Below are positions 24,178-31,874 of a stretch of DNA of 64,000 nt, in pieces (position 1 is the stretch's first letter; every line of letters starts with the position of its first letter). Made by a program: the position numbers and the translations under genes. Source of the stretch: Lentimicrobiaceae bacterium (GTDB lineage Bacteria > Bacteroidota > Bacteroidia > Bacteroidales > F082); NCBI GenBank assembly GCA_015061295.1, contig SUWU01000007.1, forward strand, positions 1 through 64,000, written 5' to 3'. The notes below the pieces were generated by a model, which was not told the DNA's origin, searched no databases, and worked only from the letters and a program-made list of their open reading frames with translations.

Positions 24178-24891
24178 ATGGATTGTCGTCCTTTTTTCTT
24201 TAAGAAGTTTGGAATGTTTCATCATCGTTCTACGATGCGTATTGGTACCGATGCGGTTCTTTTTGCGCAATGGGTCGATGTGAAATCTTTTGATAATGCT
24301 TTGGATATTGGAACAGGAAGTGGTATAATTCCATTGATTCTTTCACAGAAAGGAGTAGCTTATGTTGATGCTGTTGAATTAGATGCCGACTCCTGTGAAG
24401 AGGCAAGACAGAATTTCGAGATCTCCATGTGGAAAGAGAAGTTGAAAATTTATAACGACGATGTGAGAGTCTTTTCAGATAATGTTAATAAGAAATATGA
24501 CTTGATAGTCTCAAATCCGCCCTTTTATGCCAGCGACGTGAAACCGATACGAGATAAAAAAGTGATGGCACGTCATGTCTCAACATTAAGCTTTAAAGAT
24601 TTGTTGTGTTCCGCAAAAAAAATGATGAAAGAAGACTCGCGCTTTGCTGTAGTTCTGCCATTTTATGAATCACGATTGTTTATAAAAGAAGCAGAATATT
24701 TAGGATTTCATCTTCAGAAAGAAATGCAGATAATTCCTATCGAAGGTAAAGACGCTAATAGAGTTAATATGCAGTTTGTCTTAAATAAAGTCGATGAGGT
24801 TGAAACAGAGTTGTTTACGATAAGAAATAAAGATTATTCCTATACGGAAGATTATAAAATTTTCCTCAAAGATTATTATTTAGATTTCTAA
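24178..24891 (+). CDS. trmN6: tRNA1(Val) (adenine(37)-N6)-methyltransferase
   Basis: A 237-residue SAM-dependent methyltransferase of the YfiC/TrmN6 group. It starts with the typical FFFKKFGMFHHRSTMRIGTD segment, which precedes the SAM-binding loop DIGTGSGIIPL near 42. The acidic end of motif II is VELDAD, and the catalytic amino-methyltransferase motif is SNPPFY near 114. It methylates N6 of A37 in tRNA-Val. It lies 3 bases after rimM, a pairing that groups two RNA-maturation factors in one transcript. Confidence 0.9.
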   Translation: MDCRPFFFKKFGMFHHRSTMRIGTDAVLFAQWVDVKSFDNALDIGTGSGIIPLILSQKGVAYVDAVELDADSCEEARQNFEISMWKEKLKIYNDDVRVFSDNVNKKYDLIVSNPPFYASDVKPIRDKKVMARHVSTLSFKDLLCSAKKMMKEDSRFAVVLPFYESRLFIKEAEYLGFHLQKEMQIIPIEGKDANRVNMQFVLNKVDEVETELFTIRNKDYSYTEDYKIFLKDYYLDF

Positions 24892-24901
24892 AAAAAATTC
24901 G

Positions 24902-24909
24902 TATGTTTG
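24902..24909 (+). promoter_or_regulatory. -7 box for the lipocalin-like lipoprotein
   Basis: TATGTTTG fits TAnnTTTG, 19 bases before the ATG at 24929. Confidence 0.55.
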
Positions 24910-24928
24910 CAAAAGGAAATTAAATGAT

Positions 24929-25258
24929 ATGAAAAAGATATTAACTTTTATGATTTCGTTGATGACATTAAGTTTTATGTCATGTTCGCCTTCTCCTGTT
25001 GGTAGTTGGGTAGAACCTACAGGTGGCTCAGAAGAGATAAGTTTTACACTTAACAAAGACGGCTCTGCAAACTCTGTAAATATGGGCTTCGTAGAGTTTA
25101 AAAATTGGGAAAGAAATGGTGATTTGTTAATATTAAAAGGTGCTAATGTCGGTTCTGTGAAACGCGATTTTGTTGACACCATGAAGATAGAGAAAATTAC
25201 TAAGACAGAGATGGTCTTATCTCAAGCAGGTTATACAATAACTTATATAAGAAAATAA
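24929..25258 (+). CDS. Lipocalin-like small lipoprotein
   Basis: A 109-residue lipoprotein: signal MKKILTFMISLMTLSF, lipobox FMSC with Cys19. The short mature domain has the pattern of the lipocalin-like (DUF4923/lipocalin_5-type) proteins of Bacteroidetes: GSWVEP at the start, EISFTLNKDGSANS, ILKGANVGS and a strand-rich end (MVLSQAGYTITYIRK). Likely an anchored ligand-binding or structural envelope protein; no ligand can be inferred. It has its own promoter box and is followed by a GC-rich hairpin. Confidence 0.72.
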   Translation: MKKILTFMISLMTLSFMSCSPSPVGSWVEPTGGSEEISFTLNKDGSANSVNMGFVEFKNWERNGDLLILKGANVGSVKRDFVDTMKIEKITKTEMVLSQAGYTITYIRK

Positions 25259-25281
25259 TAACGAGCAGAATTTTTATTATT

Positions 25282-25312
25282 AAGAAGCCGACCGACATCG
25301 TGCCGGCTTCTT
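25282..25312 (+). terminator. Hairpin after the lipocalin-like gene
   Basis: A 9-base stem AAGAAGCCG/CGGCTTCTT (25282-25290 with 25304-25312) with a 13-base loop, 23 bases after the stop codon. The T-tract is poor (TTCC), so termination may be partial. Confidence 0.55.
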
Positions 25313-25348
25313 CCATTAACGAATAGAAAAATAACAACAAATATCGAT

Positions 25349-26290
25349 ATGAGTAAATTAGTCGTAGTGGCTTTAGGCGGAAACGCATTATTAAGAAGCA
25401 ATCAGAAAGGAACATATAACGAACAGATGTCGAATGTAACAGAGACCTGTGAGGCTTTGCTTGATTTTATTAGACGTGGTGACCGTCTGATAATAGGTCA
25501 TGGCAATGGACCACAAGTTGGTAACGTGATGTTGCAACATGAAGCAGGTCAGAAGATATTTGACTTACCTTCAATGCCAATGGATTATTGTGTGTCTGAA
25601 ACACAAGGGTCGATAGGATATTTTATAGAGTTAGGCTTTAAGAAAGTATTGGCACAAGCAAATATAAATAGAAATGTCGTTACCTTGGTAACGCAAGTTG
25701 TTGTGGATAAAGATGATCCTATGTTTAAAAATCCTACAAAGCCAGTAGGACCATACTATTCTCAGCATGATGCAGAAGAATACGCTCAACAAACAGGAGC
25801 TATTTTTAAAGAAGATCCAAGAGGTCGTGGTTGGCGTAAAGTGGTACCATCACCACAACCAGTAAAAATCAATAACATAGAAATCGTTAAAGCTCTCACA
25901 GATGAAGGTCATATCGTAGTGACTGTCGGTGGCGGCGGTATCCCTGTGGTAGAGAAAGATGGTTATGTAGTTGGCGTTGAAGCTGTCATTGATAAAGACC
26001 TCGCATCATCATTAGCTGCTATCCAATCTAAAGCTGATGCTTTCTATATCTTGACTGATGTGCCGCAAGCATATATCAACTTTAAAAAAGAGAACCAAGA
26101 AGCATTAGGAATAATTACTGTCACTCAGGCTAAGAAGTATCTTGAAGAAGGTCAGTTTACAGAAGGTAGCATGGCTCCTAAGATGAGAGCAGCTATAAAG
26201 TTTGTGGAAGCTACAGGTAACGAGGCTGTTATCACTGATGCTACGACATTGTCCGATGAAAAAGGCGGGACAAGAATAATAGCTGGTTGA
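25349..26290 (+). CDS. arcC: Carbamate kinase
   Basis: A 313-residue enzyme of the amino-acid kinase fold, full length for ArcC. VVVALGGNALL at the N-terminus, IIGHGNGPQVGN near 50, VTVGGGGIPVV near 193, EAVIDKDLASSLAA near 212 and GSMAPKMRAAIKFVE near 273 are family signatures for carbamoyl phosphate and ADP/ATP binding. It makes ATP from carbamoyl phosphate, the last step of arginine or citrulline fermentation in the cytoplasm. No arginine deiminase or ornithine carbamoyltransferase gene is nearby, so any such pathway is dispersed. A strong bidirectional terminator follows. Confidence 0.95.
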   Translation: MSKLVVVALGGNALLRSNQKGTYNEQMSNVTETCEALLDFIRRGDRLIIGHGNGPQVGNVMLQHEAGQKIFDLPSMPMDYCVSETQGSIGYFIELGFKKVLAQANINRNVVTLVTQVVVDKDDPMFKNPTKPVGPYYSQHDAEEYAQQTGAIFKEDPRGRGWRKVVPSPQPVKINNIEIVKALTDEGHIVVTVGGGGIPVVEKDGYVVGVEAVIDKDLASSLAAIQSKADAFYILTDVPQAYINFKKENQEALGIITVTQAKKYLEEGQFTEGSMAPKMRAAIKFVEATGNEAVITDATTLSDEKGGTRIIAG

Positions 26291-26300
26291 AACAATAACA

Positions 26301-26332
26301 AAAAGGGTGTGATTTAAATCACACCCTTTTTT
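26301..26332. terminator. Bidirectional terminator between arcC and dnaB
   Basis: A perfect palindrome (26301-26315 with 26316-26330) of AAAAGGGTGTGATTT and its complement. It is extended on both sides by AACAA/TTGTT, with A-run and T-run flanks serving either strand. It fills the whole 46-base gap between the convergent genes. Confidence 0.88.
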
Positions 26333-26336
26333 GTTA

Positions 26337-27851
26337 TCAGAAATCATCGTTGTTGTTAATCCTTGATGGAATCCTCTTCATCCCTGGTTGATCGAATTTT
26401 GAGTTTGGAGAAAAACTAGTGGTTTCAATGATGTTTTGTTCTGGATCTTCGAACTTAGCATATTGTCCTATGAATTTTAAGTTGACATCGCCTAACTTAC
26501 CGTTACGGTGTTTTGCTATGCTGATGATACTCTTTCCTTTGGTACTTTCTCCATCTTCCTCTGAGAGTCCGTAATATTCTGGACGATATATAAACAACAC
26601 CATGTCGGCATCTTGTTCGATAGCACCAGATTCACGCAAGTCGGATAAGATAGGTTTTTTTGAACCAGTACGTGTCTCTACGCTACGGCTTAACTGTGAC
26701 AGTGCTAAGACAGGAACATCAAGTTCTTTGGCGAGACTCTTTAACGAACGGCTGATAGTGCTAATCTCCTGCTCGCGAGTTCCGTTCTTCTCTCCTTTGG
26801 CTGTCATAAGTTGTAGATAATCGATGAAGATCATCTGGATGTCGTGTTGTTGTTTTAAACGACGACATTTTGCTCTAAGGTCGAAGATCGACAGCTGAGG
26901 CGTGTCGTCGATAAAGATCTTGGCGTTGACAAGTGGCGTGACCATGCTGTTGAGTTGCTGCCATTCATACTCAGCAAGATTGCCTGTCCTTAACTTGTCG
27001 GCGGTTAACATCGTTTCTGTGGAGATAAGACGTGTTACCAATTGTACCGACGACATCTCTAATGAGAAGAATGCTATAGGCTTATCAAAATCAACGGCTG
27101 CATTACGTGCCAAGTTTAAAGCAAATGCTGTCTTACCCATACTTGGACGGGCTGCTAAAATGATAAGGTCTGATTTCTGCCAGCCTTGTGTTATACGGTC
27201 AAGCTCTGTATATCCCGATGGAACACCTCGTAAAGTAGATGTGCTATTACGTGCTGTCTCAATATCCTTGATGGCGAGTGTGACCAAATCGGGCATCTGG
27301 TTGTGACTCTTCTTTAAGTTATTCTCGCTGATCTGGAATATCTTGTTCTCTGCATTGTTAAGCAAATCAAAGACATCAGTGGTGTCTTCGTATGCATCCC
27401 GTATGATTTCAGATGATATGACAATAAGTTGTCGCTGAATGTATTTCTGTAATATAATACGAGCGTGATACTCTATGTTCGCAGAACTTACAACACGATT
27501 TGTTAATAATGAAATGTAATACGGACCTCCAACAACATCTAAGTTGCCATTGCTTTTTAATTGATTGGTAACAGTTAAAATGTCGATAGGCTCCGATTTA
27601 GCAAACAGTTCCTTAATAGCACTATATATCATCTGATGAGTCTCTTTGTAAAAGACCTCAGGTGTCAATATGTCAATGACTGCGTTGACAGCATTTTTTT
27701 CTAACATCAAAGCACCAAGCACAACTTCCTCTAAATCTATTGCCTGCGGAGGAATACGAGCTTGATTGGCAAGTATATCAGATTGTTGAAGACTAGTGTT
27801 TCTCGTGCGACTATATGTCGCTTTCTTATAATTTGTATTCTCGTTGTTCAT
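26337..27851 (-). CDS. dnaB: Replicative DNA helicase DnaB
   Basis: A 504-residue hexameric helicase. The N-terminal DnaB domain (about 30-135; PPQAIDLEEVVLGALML) is followed by a linker and the RecA-like core: Walker A AARPSMGKTAFAL near 233, AFFSLEMSS, FIDYLQLM as Walker B and LSDLRESGAIEQDAD as the arginine-finger/H4 region. No intein interrupts the motor. It unwinds DNA ahead of the replisome. A possible TAATTTTG box is at 27863-27856, only 4 bases from the ATG, so the mRNA may have almost no leader. It ends in a terminator shared with arcC. Confidence 0.96.
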   Translation of the reverse strand: MNNENTNYKKATYSRTRNTSLQQSDILANQARIPPQAIDLEEVVLGALMLEKNAVNAVIDILTPEVFYKETHQMIYSAIKELFAKSEPIDILTVTNQLKSNGNLDVVGGPYYISLLTNRVVSSANIEYHARIILQKYIQRQLIVISSEIIRDAYEDTTDVFDLLNNAENKIFQISENNLKKSHNQMPDLVTLAIKDIETARNSTSTLRGVPSGYTELDRITQGWQKSDLIILAARPSMGKTAFALNLARNAAVDFDKPIAFFSLEMSSVQLVTRLISTETMLTADKLRTGNLAEYEWQQLNSMVTPLVNAKIFIDDTPQLSIFDLRAKCRRLKQQHDIQMIFIDYLQLMTAKGEKNGTREQEISTISRSLKSLAKELDVPVLALSQLSRSVETRTGSKKPILSDLRESGAIEQDADMVLFIYRPEYYGLSEEDGESTKGKSIISIAKHRNGKLGDVNLKFIGQYAKFEDPEQNIIETTSFSPNSKFDQPGMKRIPSRINNNDDF

Positions 27852-27935
27852 GCAACAAAATTACAACAAAATATCTATTGTTGATAAGATGTTGATAACT
27901 TTTATTGCTTTTATAATATCTTGATTTATAATATT

Positions 27936-29336
27936 TTATGACATTAGTTTTTTGTGTATTTTTTGTAGATATACATTTTCTTCTTCCATGTCTTTCTCTA
28001 CTAAAATACGTTCTAACTGATTCTCGCTTGTAGCGTTAAGAATTATTCTGCTATGTTCAAAGACTTCATCTTTATCAAATAATCCTTCGTAAATGCTCTT
28101 TAACGTGAAATTGTATTTTGTCTTTTTACTAAAGTAATCGGATTCTTTTAAAATATCTCTTAAGTTGGTGATTTTGTGAGAAATGTCTTTAGATTCTATG
28201 ATGTTGTATCTGTGCATTAAAATATTTAGGTTCTGCTCTGAGAAGTAAATGATTTTCTCATAACGACCTAATTCTTCTGTTAAGATTTTTAAGCCATCTT
28301 CCATCATTGAGTAATCCTCTAAACAATTCCAATTGACAACAGTATTGTCGGTGTTTGAAAGTATTGAAAAAGCTAAGACTATTTCCTGGTAAGGTTTGTG
28401 ACCTTCCAAAATAGGGACCGCAGGTCGGTAAAATAAGATGTTTAGAAAGGCTATCGACTCTGTTCTTTTTCCTATCAAATCATAGAAAGTCTTGTAGTTT
28501 AGGTAGTATGTGTTTTGTTCTAAAGTCTCTATCTGGCTCATTTCTAATGATAAAGGATCGATGATTTTTTTGAAACTTCTGTTGTCGGTTATGCCGCTAT
28601 TGTATAGTGAGAATAGTTCTTTGTCGCTATAATCTGTTGTGTGTAAGAAGCTGTCTTGCGGTATTTTCTTCCAGCAATGACCTAAAAATTCGCATTTATA
28701 TGGGGAAAAACATTGAGTGCCAATATTAATTCTCGGAGCGTTGTTGAGCGCTACTACACTTTTATATTCGTTAACTTTTTTATCGATAATATTTAATTGT
28801 TGTTCGGCATAATCCTTAACCGATTTAAATATGAATAATTGTTTAACATCGATGTCACCGTTTTTAACATATTCGTTATTAATATACATCAGTTGCATGT
28901 CGCTTATTGGTACTTTGCAGCCGTTTAACACATAATATTGTAGAGCGGCGTCTTTGTAATAAGTTTCGCTTAACGACAACGAACTTTTCACTTCTATGGC
29001 ACGCCATTTATCGCCGTCGCGAACGAGTATGTCGAGCATTATCAGGGTGTCGTTGTAGATAAAGATGGCTTCATACATAGTGTTGATGTCAGGATTGTTG
29101 AGATTCTCCATCGTCTTTTCAAACATTTTTTGAAATAGGGAAGGAGATGATGGAGTCATATTGATGCCATTGGGGAAATAAGTTCTAGCAAGTACGCCGA
29201 CATCTGTACCTCTTTTAAATTTTGCTCTTTGCTCAATGCTTAATTTATCGCGCAGATAAGGGTGTTTTTTATACATGTAAAGAGCTTTCTGACATTGTTC
29301 ACCTTTTATAAATGTCGATTTTGAAAGTATGTGCAT
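27936..29336 (-). CDS. DUF2779-like protein with PD-(D/E)XK nuclease features and a Cys cluster
   Basis: A 466-residue protein. The N-terminus STFIKGEQCQKALYMYKKHP is the typical opening of the DUF2779 family. The first half shows a Cas4/RecB-type nuclease core: Asp102 in IMLDIL and Glu115/Lys117 in AIEVKSS, followed by a helix with YYKDAALQYY (Gln in motif QxxxY). Cys15 with Cys209, Cys215 and Cys221 (QCFSPYKCEFLGHC) could bind an Fe-S cluster as in Cas4 and AddB. The C-terminal half is a separate domain in which I recognise no motif. Its ATG is 1 base from the stop of the MATE gene, so translation is probably coupled. Function unknown; DNA processing is inferred. No CRISPR array or cas gene is nearby. 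Confidence 0.75.
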   Translation of the reverse strand: MHILSKSTFIKGEQCQKALYMYKKHPYLRDKLSIEQRAKFKRGTDVGVLARTYFPNGINMTPSSPSLFQKMFEKTMENLNNPDINTMYEAIFIYNDTLIMLDILVRDGDKWRAIEVKSSLSLSETYYKDAALQYYVLNGCKVPISDMQLMYINNEYVKNGDIDVKQLFIFKSVKDYAEQQLNIIDKKVNEYKSVVALNNAPRINIGTQCFSPYKCEFLGHCWKKIPQDSFLHTTDYSDKELFSLYNSGITDNRSFKKIIDPLSLEMSQIETLEQNTYYLNYKTFYDLIGKRTESIAFLNILFYRPAVPILEGHKPYQEIVLAFSILSNTDNTVVNWNCLEDYSMMEDGLKILTEELGRYEKIIYFSEQNLNILMHRYNIIESKDISHKITNLRDILKESDYFSKKTKYNFTLKSIYEGLFDKDEVFEHSRIILNATSENQLERILVEKDMEEENVYLQKIHKKLMS

Positions 29337-29337
29337 A

Positions 29338-30645
29338 TTAATTATTGTTGACGTTTTGAATTATGTTTTTCTTTGCCATGAGAGTCATCACAATACCTCT
29401 TGTTAGCATGAAACACAAGAAAGCGATCCAAAGTCCGTGATTTTCTAACGAAGGCACTAAGATGTACCACGCTGGCAAGAATACGAATATAGAAGCTATT
29501 ATCATTGTGTTTCTCACAGCCTTTGATGCTGTGGCTCCTATGTATATACCATCCCATATGAATGCAGCAAATGTTATTATAGGAATGATGATCATGTAAA
29601 CGTAATAAGGTTGTATCTGTTCGAGTATGTTAGGATCGTTGGAGATGATCTTGACAAATGTGGAAGGGAACAATCCGTAAAGTATTGTGAAAGGAATGCT
29701 GATAGAGAACCCCCATATGAGTAGTAGTTTGATAGTCTTTTTAAGACTGACAGCATCTTTAGAACCTATAAATCTTCCTGTTAGAGCTTCTCCCGCATAA
29801 GCGAAGCCATCGGTGAAGTAGGAGAATATATAGAATGACTGCAATAATATCATGTTGATTGCTAATATATTATCGCCTAATTTTGCAGATTGGTTGGTGA
29901 AAAAAGCGATGCTTATTATTAGGAGGAAACTGCGTATCATCAAGTCGGTGTTGACTTTAAAGAAACGTTTTATCTTTTTGAAATCGAACAAGATCTTCTT
30001 TTCAATTTTGATGAAATACTTTCTATAATCTTTTATTAACAGAATGATGGCTAATGTGAGTCCGCTATATTGTGCCAACACAGTTCCTAAGGCGACGCCT
30101 GTGACATTTTGTTTCAGCACTATTACAAATAAAATACTGAATAAGATGTTAAACACATTTATTAATATTGCTATAAACATCGGACTTTTGGTGTTTTGCA
30201 TTCCCACAAACCATCCATTTAGACAATAGAGCATGATGTTGGCAGGAGCAGCCCATATCCTAATATAGAAATATGATAAGGCGAGCGACTTGACATCATC
30301 GCTTCCATCTAATAAAAACTGGCTTATCTTAGCTATGGGATTTTGTAATATTAATATCAAAATGATTATAGGAATGCCAATACATATTGATCTGTAAAGT
30401 GAATAAATAGTTTCTGTTTTGTCGTTGCTGCCATATGCCTGTGCTGTAAATCCTGTCGTTCCTGCACGTAGAAAACTGAAAAATGAATATAATACGCTGA
30501 AGATTGTTCCTCCCAAAGCTATGGCACCTATGTATGTGGCGGAACCTAAATGTCCCATCAATATCATATCTACCAAACCTAATAAAGGTATTGTTATATT
30601 ACTGATAATGTTAGGTATTGCTAACTTGAGTATTGTTTTGTTCAT
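29338..30645 (-). CDS. MATE-family multidrug/Na+ antiporter (DinF-like)
   Basis: A 435-residue membrane protein with about twelve spans, the usual MATE length. The start MNKTILKLAIPNIISNITIP is conserved; an in-frame ATG 21 codons earlier (30708) lies upstream of the -7 box and is unlikely. LVDMILMGHLGSATYIGAIALGG is the first MATE motif, and the second half repeats the pattern (FYIFSYFTDGFAYAGEALTG). It probably exports cationic compounds in exchange for Na+ or H+. Promoter box TAAATTTG is at 30670-30663. It forms a two-gene operon with the DUF2779-like gene. Confidence 0.88.
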   Translation of the reverse strand: MNKTILKLAIPNIISNITIPLLGLVDMILMGHLGSATYIGAIALGGTIFSVLYSFFSFLRAGTTGFTAQAYGSNDKTETIYSLYRSICIGIPIIILILILQNPIAKISQFLLDGSDDVKSLALSYFYIRIWAAPANIMLYCLNGWFVGMQNTKSPMFIAILINVFNILFSILFVIVLKQNVTGVALGTVLAQYSGLTLAIILLIKDYRKYFIKIEKKILFDFKKIKRFFKVNTDLMIRSFLLIISIAFFTNQSAKLGDNILAINMILLQSFYIFSYFTDGFAYAGEALTGRFIGSKDAVSLKKTIKLLLIWGFSISIPFTILYGLFPSTFVKIISNDPNILEQIQPYYVYMIIIPIITFAAFIWDGIYIGATASKAVRNTMIIASIFVFLPAWYILVPSLENHGLWIAFLCFMLTRGIVMTLMAKKNIIQNVNNN

Positions 30646-30662
30646 TGATATTGTCTTTTTTG

Positions 30663-30670
30663 CAAATTTA
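30663..30670 (-). promoter_or_regulatory. -7 box for the MATE operon
   Basis: TAAATTTG on the minus strand, 17 bases before the ATG at 30645. It shows that the ATG at 30708 lies upstream of transcription. Confidence 0.55.
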
Positions 30671-30698
30671 AGAAATAACAATGATTGTGTATAATAAG

Positions 30699-30734
30699 TA
30701 ATCCACATTTTTTATTGTGGAAAATTGTGGAAAA
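30699..30734. promoter_or_regulatory. Three DnaA-box-like nonamers
   Basis: TAATCCACA (30699-30707) and two inverted copies of TTTTCCACA (30716-30724 and 30726-30734) lie within 36 bases. The last two fit TTWTNCACA exactly and are one helical turn apart. They sit in the AT-rich gap between the divergent MATE operon and the lipoprotein gene. Confidence 0.4.
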
Positions 30735-30752
30735 AATCTACAATATTCCACG

Positions 30753-30782
30753 TTGTGTATTTAAATATTTTTTTTAAATTTG
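30753..30782 (+). promoter_or_regulatory. Consensus promoter of the coiled-coil lipoprotein
   Basis: TTG (30753-30755), exactly 19 bases, then TAAATTTG (30775-30782). The transcript would start near 30788 and carry a leader of about 110 bases. In the leader GTCTAATT (30787-30794) can pair with AATTAGAC (30846-30853). Confidence 0.75.
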
Positions 30783-30900
30783 CATTGTCTAATTTGATTA
30801 TCAATAAATTGAATTTTTAGCGCAATTTATATGATGATGGCACGGAATTAGACTTACATTTTTTGGCTTGAAATTGTCTAACTAAAAAAAATTATAAACA

Positions 30901-31746
30901 ATGAAAAAGACTTTAACTATTTTATCAGTAGCATTAGTAGCTTTCATGTTAAGCTCATGCGTAGAGAAATCAAAGAAGTATCAACAATTATTAGCAGAGA
31001 AAGAAGCTGTCGTTCTTGAAAATCAAAACATTGAGAAAGAATACAATGCAGCTCTTGGTATCATCAGTGATGTTGAAAACAATCTTAGCGCAATTCGTGA
31101 TGCAGAAGGTATGATGCTTATTGAAAATGAAGGTAGTACACAAAGAGATCAACTTAACTCAGAATTGATTCAAATTAAAGAATCAATGGCAGTTAATCGT
31201 GCTAAATTAGATTCATTGTCAAATGTATTGGCAAAATCAAACAAAGACAGATCTTATCTCCGTAACACAGTAAAGAAATTACAAGCTCAATTAGAGGAAA
31301 AAGAAGCTACAATAGTTGCTATGCAAGAACAACTTGCACAAAAAGATCAAGAAATTGCTGGTTTGAATACAACAGTAAGCAACTTGAACGAAGATCTTAG
31401 CAAAGTTAATGCTGAAAAAGATGAACAAAGCCGTCTTATCGCTGAACAAATTACAGAAATGAACACTGTATATTATATCGGTGCTAAGAAAAAAGAACTT
31501 AAAGAACAAGGTATCCTTACTTCAAAATATATCTTAAGAAGTGAAGTTCCAACAGAAGCATTTACAAAAGTTGACAAACGTGAATTATCAGAAGTCACAT
31601 TTGAAGGTAAAAAAATCACTGTTCTTTCAGCACATCCACTTGAATCTTACACAATCGTAAAGAAAGATGGTCAAGTAACATTACAAATCGTTGACCAAGA
31701 AGCTTTCTGGAGTGTAACCAAATATTTGGTCATGGTTACCAAATAA
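30901..31746 (+). CDS. Coiled-coil lipoprotein
   Basis: A 281-residue lipoprotein: signal MKKTLTILSVALVAFML, lipobox LSSC with Cys20. Residues about 25-195 are heptad-rich coiled coil (NTVKKLQAQLEEKEATIVAM and similar), followed by a compact C-terminal domain of about 85 residues (VYYIGAKKKELKEQGILTSK onward, with SAHPLESYTIVKKDG). Bacteroidetes hold many such proteins of unknown role. Codon choice is unusually uniform (GAA, AAA, CTT/TTA, CGT), and the promoter spacing is ideal, which suggests high expression. The long leader may be regulatory. A strong terminator follows, so it is monocistronic. Confidence 0.78.
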   Translation: MKKTLTILSVALVAFMLSSCVEKSKKYQQLLAEKEAVVLENQNIEKEYNAALGIISDVENNLSAIRDAEGMMLIENEGSTQRDQLNSELIQIKESMAVNRAKLDSLSNVLAKSNKDRSYLRNTVKKLQAQLEEKEATIVAMQEQLAQKDQEIAGLNTTVSNLNEDLSKVNAEKDEQSRLIAEQITEMNTVYYIGAKKKELKEQGILTSKYILRSEVPTEAFTKVDKRELSEVTFEGKKITVLSAHPLESYTIVKKDGQVTLQIVDQEAFWSVTKYLVMVTK

Positions 31747-31768
31747 TTTTTCTGCTCGTTTTCAATAT

Positions 31769-31806
31769 GAAAAACCGGTGTCGCCAGATGCCGGTTTTTC
31801 TTTTTT
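31769..31806 (+). terminator. Intrinsic terminator of the coiled-coil lipoprotein
   Basis: Stem GAAAAACCGG/CCGGTTTTTC (31769-31778 with 31791-31800), 12-base loop, then TTTTTT. Confidence 0.9.
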
Positions 31807-31874
31807 ATATAAAATTATCGTAAATCATCTTTAATAAAGAAAAATATCATTAAATTTGCAAGAGTAATTTTGAG

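Noticed and set aside
26337-27851. Possible intein in dnaB
   Set aside because: The motor motifs are contiguous, and the 504-residue length is normal for DnaB without insertion.
27936-29336. Cas4 as part of a CRISPR system
   Set aside because: No repeat-spacer array and no cas1, cas2 or effector gene is in the window; the length and C-terminal half do not fit Cas4.
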